This document shows, in pieces, positions 7,908-14,727 of a DNA stretch of 64,000 nucleotides. How positions within the stretch are numbered: position 1 is the stretch's first letter; every line of letters starts with the position of its first letter. This DNA comes from Pandoraea aquatica (GTDB taxonomy: Bacteria; Pseudomonadota; Gammaproteobacteria; Burkholderiales; Burkholderiaceae), in contig NZ_CABPSN010000001.1 of assembly GCF_902459565.1 (NCBI RefSeq), positions 806,001-870,000 on the forward strand. The letters run 5' to 3'. Position numbers and translations under genes: made by a program. The notes beneath the pieces were generated by a model. It did not search any database. It was not told where the DNA came from and worked only from the letters and a program-made list of their open reading frames with translations.

Positions 7908-9644
7908 ATGATGATCCACGTCGCCCCACGCGCGATTGCGTCAGGCAGTTCGCAAAACGACACGGTGTGTTTGTCATGCTCGAAGATCGGCGCCATGTTT
8001 GTGCTTCTCGTGTCGGCCTTCGCTGTCCTTCTGGTGACGGTTGCGAGCGTTTCGCTGGCTCATGCACAAGCGCCCCGTCCTGCTGCAGCGTCGGATGCGC
8101 CGGCCGCCGATCTCCGATATATGGATCGCCCCATCACGACGTTCCGCGCGTCGCTCACCGGGGCTACGCCGCAACAGCGCGCCGAGCGCTCCTATGCCGC
8201 ACTGGACGCGCTGCCCGAGAGCATTCTGCGCTTGCCGACGCAAGCAGTTCAGGGCTCGCTCGGTCAGAATCGCGGCGTCGTCTTCCGGCGCGGTGACCGC
8301 ATTCTCTTCGCCTTGCTGGAGGGCGACGTCGACGAGGCAGACAATCGACCGTTCGAGGTCATCGCTAGCGAAACCCAGACGCGGCTCGACGCCGCGCTTG
8401 CGGCCCGGCAGGCGCAACTGCATTGGCCCAACATCATTCGTGGCATTCTGCTGTCGCTGCTCGCGACGGCCGTGCTGGTGATATTGGTGTGGACGGCCGG
8501 ACGACTGCAAAGCCGTCTGCAAACGCGCCTTCAGTACGCCATCGAGGCGCATTTGCTTCGCCGCACTTCCAGAACATTCGACTGGACCGGTTCGGCGTTT
8601 CATCTGGTGCGGCAGATCGTTCAGTTGCTCTTCCTGTTTTTCGTCGCCGCGCTCATATACGTCTATCTGATCTACGTACTGGAGCGGTTCCCGGTATCGG
8701 AGCCCATGGGCGAGCGTCTGAGCGATTTCCTCTGGAACCTGCTCAACACCTTTGCACTGGGCATTGTCAATGCGATTCCGGGGCTCATTGCCATCGCCGT
8801 CATATTTCTTCTGACGCGCGCCCTGCACAATCTCATCAACAATATTTTTGCAGCGATCCAGCAACGCCGTCTCAATGTGCCCGGATTGCATCCAGACACG
8901 GCGGACGCCTCGCGCCGCATTGTGGCCATCGTCGTGTGGGCTTTGGCGCTGACGTTCGCGTACCCGTATTTTCCGGGCGCGCAGAGCGATGTGTTCAAGG
9001 GGCTGAGCGTGTTGCTCGGTCTGATGGTGTCGCTGGGGTCAGCGGGCATCGTCAATCAACTGATGAGCGGCATTGTCGTCACCTATAGCCGGGCATTTCA
9101 GGCGGGCGATATGGTGCAGATCGGCGACACGGCAGGCGTGGTGGTGAGCGTGGATACCTTGTCGGTGAAGTTGACGAACGTGAGGCGGGAAGAGGTCACG
9201 ATTCCGAACGCGGTTGTCGTCGGGGCCATAGTGCACAATTTTTCGAGTCGTGACGGCAAAGCGCCGGCGCTGGTGGTCACATCGGTGACGATCGGATACG
9301 ACACCCCATGGCGACAGGTGCAAGCCATGCTGTGCCTCGCGGCAGCACGAACCCAAAGCATTGCGCAGTCGCCGCAGCCATTTGTATTGCAGCGTTCGCT
9401 GTCGGACTTCTATATCGAGTACGACCTGCATGTCGCGCCCGTCAATCCGGCGCAGCGTCTCCTCATGCTGAGTGAGCTGCATAGCCAGATCGTCGACGTC
9501 TTCAACGAATTCGGCGTGCAGATCATGTCGCCCCATTTCGAGGAGCAGCCGGAAGCGCCGGTGATTATTCCGCCGGATGGTTGGACTCCTTCCCCCGCAA
9601 AACCGGCGTCGGACTCGAGCAAGACGAACAGCACCGAGGTTTGA
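7908..9644 (+). CDS. MscS-family mechanosensitive channel
   Basis: 578 residues from the ATG at 7908, chosen because TAGGAG lies just upstream; the open frame extends further 5' but would run through element (c). A signal-like hydrophobic stretch ends at AHAQ. A periplasmic region follows, then about five membrane segments. The pore-lining helix and MscS beta domain are clear (GLMVSLGSAGIVNQLMSGIVVTYSRAF, then GDMVQIGDTAGVVVSVDTLSVKL and TIPNAVVVG). The C-terminal alpha/beta vestibule domain follows (YDTPWRQVQAML). It should open under membrane tension to release solutes on osmotic downshock. A Pro/Ser-rich tail ends the protein. Confidence 0.93.
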   Translation: MMIHVAPRAIASGSSQNDTVCLSCSKIGAMFVLLVSAFAVLLVTVASVSLAHAQAPRPAAASDAPAADLRYMDRPITTFRASLTGATPQQRAERSYAALDALPESILRLPTQAVQGSLGQNRGVVFRRGDRILFALLEGDVDEADNRPFEVIASETQTRLDAALAARQAQLHWPNIIRGILLSLLATAVLVILVWTAGRLQSRLQTRLQYAIEAHLLRRTSRTFDWTGSAFHLVRQIVQLLFLFFVAALIYVYLIYVLERFPVSEPMGERLSDFLWNLLNTFALGIVNAIPGLIAIAVIFLLTRALHNLINNIFAAIQQRRLNVPGLHPDTADASRRIVAIVVWALALTFAYPYFPGAQSDVFKGLSVLLGLMVSLGSAGIVNQLMSGIVVTYSRAFQAGDMVQIGDTAGVVVSVDTLSVKLTNVRREEVTIPNAVVVGAIVHNFSSRDGKAPALVVTSVTIGYDTPWRQVQAMLCLAAARTQSIAQSPQPFVLQRSLSDFYIEYDLHVAPVNPAQRLLMLSELHSQIVDVFNEFGVQIMSPHFEEQPEAPVIIPPDGWTPSPAKPASDSSKTNSTEV

Positions 9645-9664
9645 CGGGCACCACCGCCTTCGAA

Positions 9665-9705
9665 TTGCCCTTTGGGGCAAGCGAGGCTGCCCGAAATACC
9701 AATAG
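9665..9705 (+). promoter_or_regulatory. TTGCCC element (d), compound operator
   Basis: TTGCCC (9665-9670), TTTG, GGGCAA (9675-9680), N6, CTGCCC (9687-9692), then GAAATACCAATAG (9693-9705). The second gap is one base longer than in the other three copies, and the third half-site has C for T. The trailing CCAATAG block is the same as in element (a). It lies between the MscS-like gene and the SYLF lipoprotein gene, about 125 bp ahead of the latter's start. Confidence 0.55.
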
Positions 9706-9829
9706 CGATGTCGTGTCACAGAACTGACACTGCAACGCAGACGCCTGCGGTGGCCTATGCCGACATAGAAGACGGGCGTCGCGCGTCCACCTATCGGTGA
9801 GCGATCCAATCCACTTTGCGGAGTCAGTC

Positions 9830-10417
9830 ATGCAAACACGTCGTCACTTCGTAGGCGCTTCCGTCGTCGCTGCCGCCCTGGTCGTGGCTTTCTCGGGGTG
9901 CTCCACGACCGGCAGCGCGCCGGCCACGCCTGAAGCCAATGCGTCACGTAAGCAGTCCATCGACGCGGCCGCCGAAAGCACGCTCTCGCGACTGTTCTCT
10001 ACGGTGCCCGGTTCGCGCGAGCTTGTGGGTAAAGCGCGTGGCGTGCTGGTGTTCCCTGAGGTTATTCAGGCAGGGGTTATTGTCGGCGGACAGCACGGCG
10101 ACGGTGTGCTGCGTGTCGGGACAACCTCGTCGGGCTATTACAGCATTTCGTCCGCTTCGGTGGGCGCGCAACTGGGGATGCAGTCGAAGTCGATGGTCTA
10201 TCTGTTCATGACGCAGGAGGCGTTCGACAAATTCCGCAATGCCAGCGGTTGGTCGGTCGGAGCGGACGCTTCTGTGGCGGTCGTCAAACTCGGGGCCAAC
10301 GGTCAGGTCGACACGACGACGACTACGCATCCGGTTGAAGTGTTCGTGATGACCAATAGCGGACTGATGGGTGATCTCTCGCTCTCGGGGACCAAGATCT
10401 CGCGGCTGGATATCTAA
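9830..10417 (+). CDS. SYLF (YSC84-like) domain lipoprotein
   Basis: 195 residues from the ATG at 9830 (GCGGAG upstream). A short signal peptide ends in a lipobox-like FSGC, so the mature protein should be lipidated at C24. The rest is a SYLF domain: AKGVLVFPEV-type core (here ARGVLVFPEVIQAGVIVGGQ), GDGVLR, YYSISSASVGAQLG and the VYLFMTQEAFDKFR helix. SYLF domains bind lipids or phosphoinositides in eukaryotes; bacterial copies are stress-linked envelope proteins of unclear function. It follows TTGCCC element (d). Confidence 0.9.
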   Translation: MQTRRHFVGASVVAAALVVAFSGCSTTGSAPATPEANASRKQSIDAAAESTLSRLFSTVPGSRELVGKARGVLVFPEVIQAGVIVGGQHGDGVLRVGTTSSGYYSISSASVGAQLGMQSKSMVYLFMTQEAFDKFRNASGWSVGADASVAVVKLGANGQVDTTTTTHPVEVFVMTNSGLMGDLSLSGTKISRLDI

Positions 10418-10478
10418 GGGCAATACGCCCGCGCCCATTGCGTTATCTGGGGTGGCGGGCGCGTCTTGGTTGTTGCGG

Positions 10479-10515
10479 CATTCACGTCGGGTGCGAGGCG
10501 ATCCCGACGTGAATG
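10479..10515. terminator. 12-13 bp inverted-repeat hairpin after the SYLF gene
   Basis: ATTCACGTCGGG (10480-10491) and CCCGACGTGAAT (10503-10514) pair perfectly around an 11-base loop. No U-run follows on either strand, so it may be a transcript-end stabiliser or a factor-dependent terminator rather than a classical intrinsic terminator. Confidence 0.45.
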
Positions 10516-10531
10516 TCGCATTGTCTTCCCG

Positions 10532-10699
10532 TCACCGGGTTTTCACGATGTCATCCGGTTTCCAGGTCTGATCGAAAAACGCCTGCTGCGGTGAGTAGAG
10601 CCGGTGATCGCCGCCCGCTTCTCGGTTCATGATGTGCCCCAGAGAGCCGTAGTAACCGTCACGCAATCTCAGCAGGAGGCCGACATGTCGGCCTCCCAT
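10532..10699 (-). pseudogene. Orphan C-terminal fragment of an unidentified protein
   Basis: A frame open on the minus strand after a TGA near 10735 encodes 55 residues from the ATG at 10699 (MGGRHVGLLLRL...GYYGSLGHIMNREAGGDH...FFDQTWKPDDIVKTR). The composition is protein-like (YSPQQAFFDQTW, KPDDI) rather than random, and the upstream codons (RNDERKRATQL) continue it. It looks like the tail of a larger protein whose N-terminal part is gone. It sits just downstream of two paralogous genes on the same strand. It could be the remnant of a polymorphic toxin or effector, but no family was recognised. Confidence 0.4.
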
Positions 10700-10779
10700 T
10701 AGTTGAGTCGCTCGTTTCCTCTCGTCGTTACGTCGGCCCCCTCAACCCGCGCCCGAAGGTGCGACTGCTTGGACTCGGA

Positions 10780-11334
10780 CTACTCGTAGGGAAATATCAC
10801 AACGCCGTTACTTGACGCGAACCGAAAGCACTCGCGAAGCATCTGGTAGTAGTCGTAGAACTTTCTATTCCCGATGCTCTGTGCATGAGCTTCCCAGCGG
10901 TCAAAATCCGCCACAAGCTTTCTGCACACGTCGTCGTCCATAGGTCTCCCCCGATACAAGTCTCGGAACATCTCGAAGAACGGCCCACGCCCCTCGTCGT
11001 CGTGCCAGCCACCCCGTCGCTCTACGATCTCCGCGATTTCGTCGCACCACGCGCCAACATCGCGTGCCGGCTCAAGTTCTCTTCCTTCGATTAGGATAAG
11101 AAGCAGTCTTTCGCAGAATTGCTCGAAACTGTATCCGTCCTGCGAAGGATTTTCCCTGTACACGGCCACATCTTCATCTTTGACGTCTCCAAGGTCATAG
11201 TCCGCGAGACCATCCAAACAACCCGGAGCGAGTTCCGCTATCAGCGAGTCTTTCCACCAGCACTGAACTTTCGGAGCTCCCGGCAAACGCTTGCTGACGT
11301 TGCGCAACGAATGGATATAGTACGAAGTCGCCAC
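10780..11334 (-). CDS. Hypothetical protein, paralogue of the upstream gene (possible immunity protein)
   Basis: 184 residues from a GTG at 11334 with AAGGAG upstream. Soluble and acidic, with no signal peptide or membrane segment. It shares a C-terminal pattern with the gene at 11360-11950: GPFFE..R, then V..KL..DFD.WEA....G...F..Y and a final FASSNG block. The two genes are 25 bp apart in the same direction. Tandem, divergent, acidic single-domain genes like these are typical of immunity-gene arrays beside polymorphic toxins, but that is inference; no family was recognised. Confidence 0.7.
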   Translation of the reverse strand: MATSYYIHSLRNVSKRLPGAPKVQCWWKDSLIAELAPGCLDGLADYDLGDVKDEDVAVYRENPSQDGYSFEQFCERLLLILIEGRELEPARDVGAWCDEIAEIVERRGGWHDDEGRGPFFEMFRDLYRGRPMDDDVCRKLVADFDRWEAHAQSIGNRKFYDYYQMLRECFRFASSNGVVIFPYE

Positions 11335-11359
11335 AAAATTCTCCTTGCTTGCTCAGCGA

Positions 11360-11950
11360 TTAAATTTGGTCGTCGTCCCCGCAGCCATTGAAAATCAGCC
11401 CCGTCAGCCGGCGAAAATCGTAGGGTTCAGGTTCAGGGACGCCATCGAAATACAACGCGCCGAATCTCGCCGAGAAAATCAACGCCTCCGTCTTGCGGTA
11501 TTGAGCCAAGAAGTCCGAGTCACCAACAGCCTCCACCCTCGCCTCCCAATCGTCGAAATCGTGGAGCAGTTTCCTTGCGACAAAACTACTCATGTGCGCC
11601 CGTTGCAGCCCATAGCGTAGAAGCTCGAAGAACGGCCCCGGCCTGCCCGGCGGATTCTCGGCGCGCCAGTCGTGCCCAACCAAAAGAGCTAACTTGGCAA
11701 GGAACGAGTAGAAGCCAAGCCCCTCATCGATCACCGCTTCCTCGCGCTTGGTTTTCCAGGAGTAAATGGCACCGACTTCGAGGCCCTTCGTGTATCGCTC
11801 ATAGCCAGGAATTGCCTCGATTCGCATTCGATTTGCGAGTCTGCGCCCGGACGTTGGGCACAGAAGGTGGAAGTCCGGCGCCCAAGCCTCAGTTTCCTGC
11901 GCGACACCTTGAAATACAACGTATTTTCCGAGATACGGTTGAACTGGCAT
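11360..11950 (-). CDS. Hypothetical protein, paralogue of the downstream gene (possible immunity protein)
   Basis: 196 residues from the ATG at 11950, with a strong Shine-Dalgarno (AAGGAG). Soluble, no signal peptide. The second half (GPFFELLRYGL, VARKLLHDFDDWEARVEAVGDSDF, FSARFGALYFDG) matches the neighbouring gene at 10780-11334, while the first half (YLGKYVVFQGVAQETEAW) differs, so the pair diverged after duplication. It is first in the two-gene unit. Function unknown; see the fragment at 10532-10699 for a possible partner. Confidence 0.7.
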   Translation of the reverse strand: MPVQPYLGKYVVFQGVAQETEAWAPDFHLLCPTSGRRLANRMRIEAIPGYERYTKGLEVGAIYSWKTKREEAVIDEGLGFYSFLAKLALLVGHDWRAENPPGRPGPFFELLRYGLQRAHMSSFVARKLLHDFDDWEARVEAVGDSDFLAQYRKTEALIFSARFGALYFDGVPEPEPYDFRRLTGLIFNGCGDDDQI

Positions 11951-12444
11951 ATATGCTCCTTGCTAGAGATTGCACGCTGTCATCGAACGAGGTGACCAGT
12001 AGTGGGCAAGCCGATGGCAGCCCCCCCATCCCACACACTCGATGGACGATTGCCCGGCGCCTGGATAGGCGACGTAATCAGCCAAATGACAGCAGGTCCG
12101 TCGACGCCAAACGATTAGCGCGAAGGAGTATAGGAATATCGAGAGACCATGATTTTTGGGACGGCAGGTCGCTGTAACATTGGAGACGAAGACGTCCTGC
12201 CCTCACCCACCATCGGCTAAACGACGTGACGTAGGTTCATGCCGTAAGCGCATTCACTCAAGGAGCTGAATGCTGCGAATCACTCTGTCGACTGGATCGA
12301 GAGCACGCGATAAAAATGTTCGCGAAGCCAGCAAAGATGACCTACGGTGTTCGATGGAACATGGATACGGGGCGAATCCACTGATATCGGCGATTTGCGT
12401 AGGAACGCGAGGCGAGCCCCTCCCGCCGTCAGAGGATGAACATC
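11951..12444. other. 494-bp intergenic stretch without a supported gene
   Basis: No frame here has convincing coding character on either strand. There is one ATG at 12270 with a good AAGGAG, but its frame runs into the zinc-ribbon gene and its product is not protein-like. No repeat, tRNA or clear terminator was seen. Confidence 0.5.
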
Positions 12445-12675
12445 ATGGCAAGCAACTCCAACGAGTGGGAATCCCATGTGTACGCAACAGGCAAGACTCA
12501 CTGCCTTGAATGCGGTTCAGCGAGTGTCACTATGGGCGCATGCGGTATTGGAAGTGTCACCGTGCACCAAGAATACGTTTGCGAAGCGTGTGGGTATGAA
12601 TTTACCGCTCTATTTCGACTACTCGGATGCTACAAAGGGCATCCCTCCGAGTTAGCCGACGGCACCGGTGAGTAA
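12445..12675 (+). CDS. Small zinc-ribbon protein
   Basis: 76 residues from the ATG at 12445, chosen over the ATG at 12436 because GAGG (12432-12435) is correctly spaced only from the second. Two CxxC knuckles (HCLECGS and VCEACGYEF), about 27 residues apart, would hold one zinc ion in a ribbon fold. No other domain fits in this length. Such proteins may bind nucleic acid or another protein; no function can be given. It is in the accessory region left of the Tn7-like module. Confidence 0.6.
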   Translation: MASNSNEWESHVYATGKTHCLECGSASVTMGACGIGSVTVHQEYVCEACGYEFTALFRLLGCYKGHPSELADGTGE

Positions 12676-12867
12676 CGAAAAAGCGCGGAGTCGACGCTGG
12701 CGCCTGCCATAAGCAGACAAAATTTCGGGGCAAACAGCGGGAAATTCTGAAAAATTAGCCCTTGTATCTCAAGGGAAGTGACCTATTATTGTATGTAATA
12801 TTACGCACCAAAATAGACGCTGGTCACGAATTTCTGACCGATTCTTCGAGCCTAAATGCCGAAACTC

Positions 12868-13575
12868 CTACTGCCCAGACCCGCCGTTTCGCGGCGCGAG
12901 GCCGATCGGTCGACCCACTGACGCAGACATTCGTCGCTCATCAGTCATTTCGCGTGATGGAGCAGACGACGGGCAAAGAGACAATTCTCGCTCAGCCAAC
13001 ATTACGTCGCGCAGACTTAAATAGCAATCAAAACCAATCATTGGCGCAAACATAGCGAGATACATTAGTAGCGTAAATGGAACGCGACCTCTCGCCCCTT
13101 TGACCTCATTAAGCAGGCGATTAATCACCTCTCGCCGCTCAAGCGGATCATTTGCTAGTTCTAATTTGGCTCGGTAAAGGGCAGCCTGGCATTCCAACGT
13201 AAAAATTTCGACGCACGCGGCGTCCCAATCGAAGCTGGAAGCGTCGCAAACATCGGGGTCTGCATTCAAGAGCGCAGGTGCCCAATACGGAGGAAACGTC
13301 GACCGTGAGGCGACCATGACCTGAAGAAAGTACGCGCAATCAAAGGTGCCACGATCGAGCCGCCCTTCATGGCTTCGGCGCGAGTGCATGATCCCAAGCG
13401 TCTCGAACGCGACCAACAGGTCGTCTACTGTCATGCCTTGACGGAGCACCATGCTGCGGACACAGCGCGATGCCAGCCGAGTCCAAGGAGTAGGTACGTG
13501 ACTCAAAAGAACCTCACTTTGCTCCCCGATCGCCAAAGCGACCGGCATCGAGATAGGACGACCCAAGGTCGCCAA
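12868..13575 (-). CDS. Hypothetical protein with one possible membrane segment
   Basis: 235 residues; an in-frame ATG at 13548 (MPVALAIGEQ) is an alternative start. Mostly helical and soluble in the middle (DDLLVAFETLGIM, CVEIFTLECQAALYRAKLELANDPLERREVINRLL), followed by a hydrophobic stretch VPFTLLMYLAMFAPMIGF near residue 165. The base composition is less GC-rich than the flanking core genes. It is divergent from the gene at 13603 with only 27 bp between them. No family recognised. Confidence 0.55.
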   Translation of the reverse strand: MATLGRPISMPVALAIGEQSEVLLSHVPTPWTRLASRCVRSMVLRQGMTVDDLLVAFETLGIMHSRRSHEGRLDRGTFDCAYFLQVMVASRSTFPPYWAPALLNADPDVCDASSFDWDAACVEIFTLECQAALYRAKLELANDPLERREVINRLLNEVKGARGRVPFTLLMYLAMFAPMIGFDCYLSLRDVMLAERELSLCPSSAPSREMTDERRMSASVGRPIGLAPRNGGSGQ

Positions 13576-13602
13576 GGAGCTCGCGCAGACTCAATTGGCA
13601 CA

Positions 13603-14067
13603 ATGCTATCGATGCATGTTTGCATTGAAGGTGTGCTACTACCGCTCCATCACCTTCCAGATGCGTTCCCAGCTGGAACTCTGGCTACAAATACAAGAAT
13701 TCTAGAGAAAACGCTTCAGTCATTCCCATCGATAAAACTGAGCCTTCACACGCGCCGGCTAAATGAAAAATCGTTGAGAGAGCTTCTTCAGAAACTACCG
13801 GATTCTATGGCCGAGCGATTTACACCCCAGTCCGTCGAACATTTAAATGATCTTTGGCGCATGCCAGACGAGCTAAGTTTGGTTAAAACCGCCCCCGAAA
13901 GTCCGCTTATCTGTATTGAACACTCATGGACGCCGATTCCCAACTGGGCCATCCCATGGACGTTCATGGTGCACCCATATTTTGGACTAAGCGAAGCGCG
14001 AACGCACCTAGCGCTAACAAGTTACGTCAAACACATTTTTGAGCGATCACGATGGACTTGGAAGTAG
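13603..14067 (+). CDS. Hypothetical protein
   Basis: 154 residues from the ATG at 13603 (or 13612). The frame is open further upstream, but that part is antisense to the divergent gene and is not protein-like. The product is soluble, with helical segments (KSLRELLQKLPDSMAERF, VEHLNDLWRMPDELSL) and a Trp/Pro-rich C-terminal half (SWTPIPNWAIPWTFMVHPYF). AT-rich relative to core genes, which fits acquired DNA. No family recognised. It could be cargo of, or simply next to, the transposon module that begins about 0.6 kb to the right. Confidence 0.5.
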   Translation: MLSMHVCIEGVLLPLHHLPDAFPAGTLATNTRILEKTLQSFPSIKLSLHTRRLNEKSLRELLQKLPDSMAERFTPQSVEHLNDLWRMPDELSLVKTAPESPLICIEHSWTPIPNWAIPWTFMVHPYFGLSEARTHLALTSYVKHIFERSRWTWK

Positions 14068-14727
14068 GTAAATATACGCACGATTAGTATACCGTTAATT
14101 TCGACTTATCTTCCATCATCTCCACCACAAAATCTAGCAACGTCAGTCAAGTTGAAATCATGCTTGCACGCGGGAGCACTTTTCGGATAGGATTCGGACC
14201 CTATGAAAAGATCATTACCACCGTAGAAAGGTTTCTGATGACCTTGCCCCCAGCCCAGAGCGCGAGACGCAATCCGAGCTGCAAAAAAGAAAAAGGGGCA
14301 AGGTCAGAATCTCCAACCATGCCCCTTTTGGGCGAATTCTTGCGAATACGCACCCATGCCCCGCTATTTTCGCAGATTTCGTCTATCGGGTCAAATGACG
14401 GCGCTCGCCCGTACGGAGCGCTAACCAGGCGAAATCATGCATCCACTTCTTCTGCCCCGCAAACTGCCCCACTGCCCTGCGCACGCGCGCTCCACGCCGT
14501 CGCATCGAGCACGTCCGCCGCAACGCGTTCGCGTTTTGAACGTACGACATCGTCACCGACGACTGTAATCCCCTTCCCCACAGGTCGTAACACTAGCCCT
14601 CCTTCGTGAGCGGCTAGTGTCCGTTGTCATTCGCGCTGAGCTGAGCCTAGCCGACTCAGCGCGGACGGCGTCCGCACGTCAGGACCTTTTGCGTCTTGGC
14701 GTGCGGGAGCCATTGCAGAGCATCGAC
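14068..14727. other. 660-bp leader region ahead of the TnsA-TnsB fusion gene, with several inverted repeats
   Basis: No convincing gene. The first 100 bases are AT-rich. Perfect inverted repeats are TGACCTTGCCCC (14239-14250) with 14295-14306, AAAAGGGGCA (14291-14300) with 14320-14329, and ACACTAGCC (14590-14598) with 14612-14620. A GATAAGTCGAAATTAACGG-like string (minus strand, about 14092-14111) partly resembles the CCATAAGTTG sites at the other end of the module. A transposon end may lie here, but no terminal TGT with matching repeats could be fixed. Confidence 0.4.
14239..14329 (+). repeat. Two overlapping, mutually exclusive inverted repeats
   Basis: The 12-bp repeat TGACCTTGCCCC / GGGGCAAGGTCA (14239-14250 and 14295-14306) and the 10-bp repeat AAAAGGGGCA / TGCCCCTTTT (14291-14300 and 14320-14329) share the central GGGGCA. 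In RNA only one stem could form at a time. The second stem ends in four U and could terminate weakly. It may be a REP-like element or an attenuator of the tns operon. Confidence 0.5.

Noticed and set aside
12280-12310. TGTCGACTGGATCG as the left transposon terminus
   Set aside because: Only the first six bases match the candidate right terminus, and no CCATAAGTTG-type sites or CCTAC duplication are present there.
12270-12509. 79-codon frame with a good AAGGAG site
   Set aside because: Overlaps the zinc-ribbon gene by 65 bases in another frame and its product has no protein-like pattern; could at most be a leader peptide.
13420-13435. TCTAC-TGT at 13425 as a transposon end with near-matching duplication
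   Set aside because: It lies inside an intact gene, the five-base match to CCTAC is incomplete and no repeat sites follow.
14160-14609. 149-codon frame before the TnsA-TnsB gene
   Set aside because: Spans the inverted-repeat cluster, has Ser/Thr/Pro/Arg-biased composition, and lacks a ribosome site and any recognisable feature.
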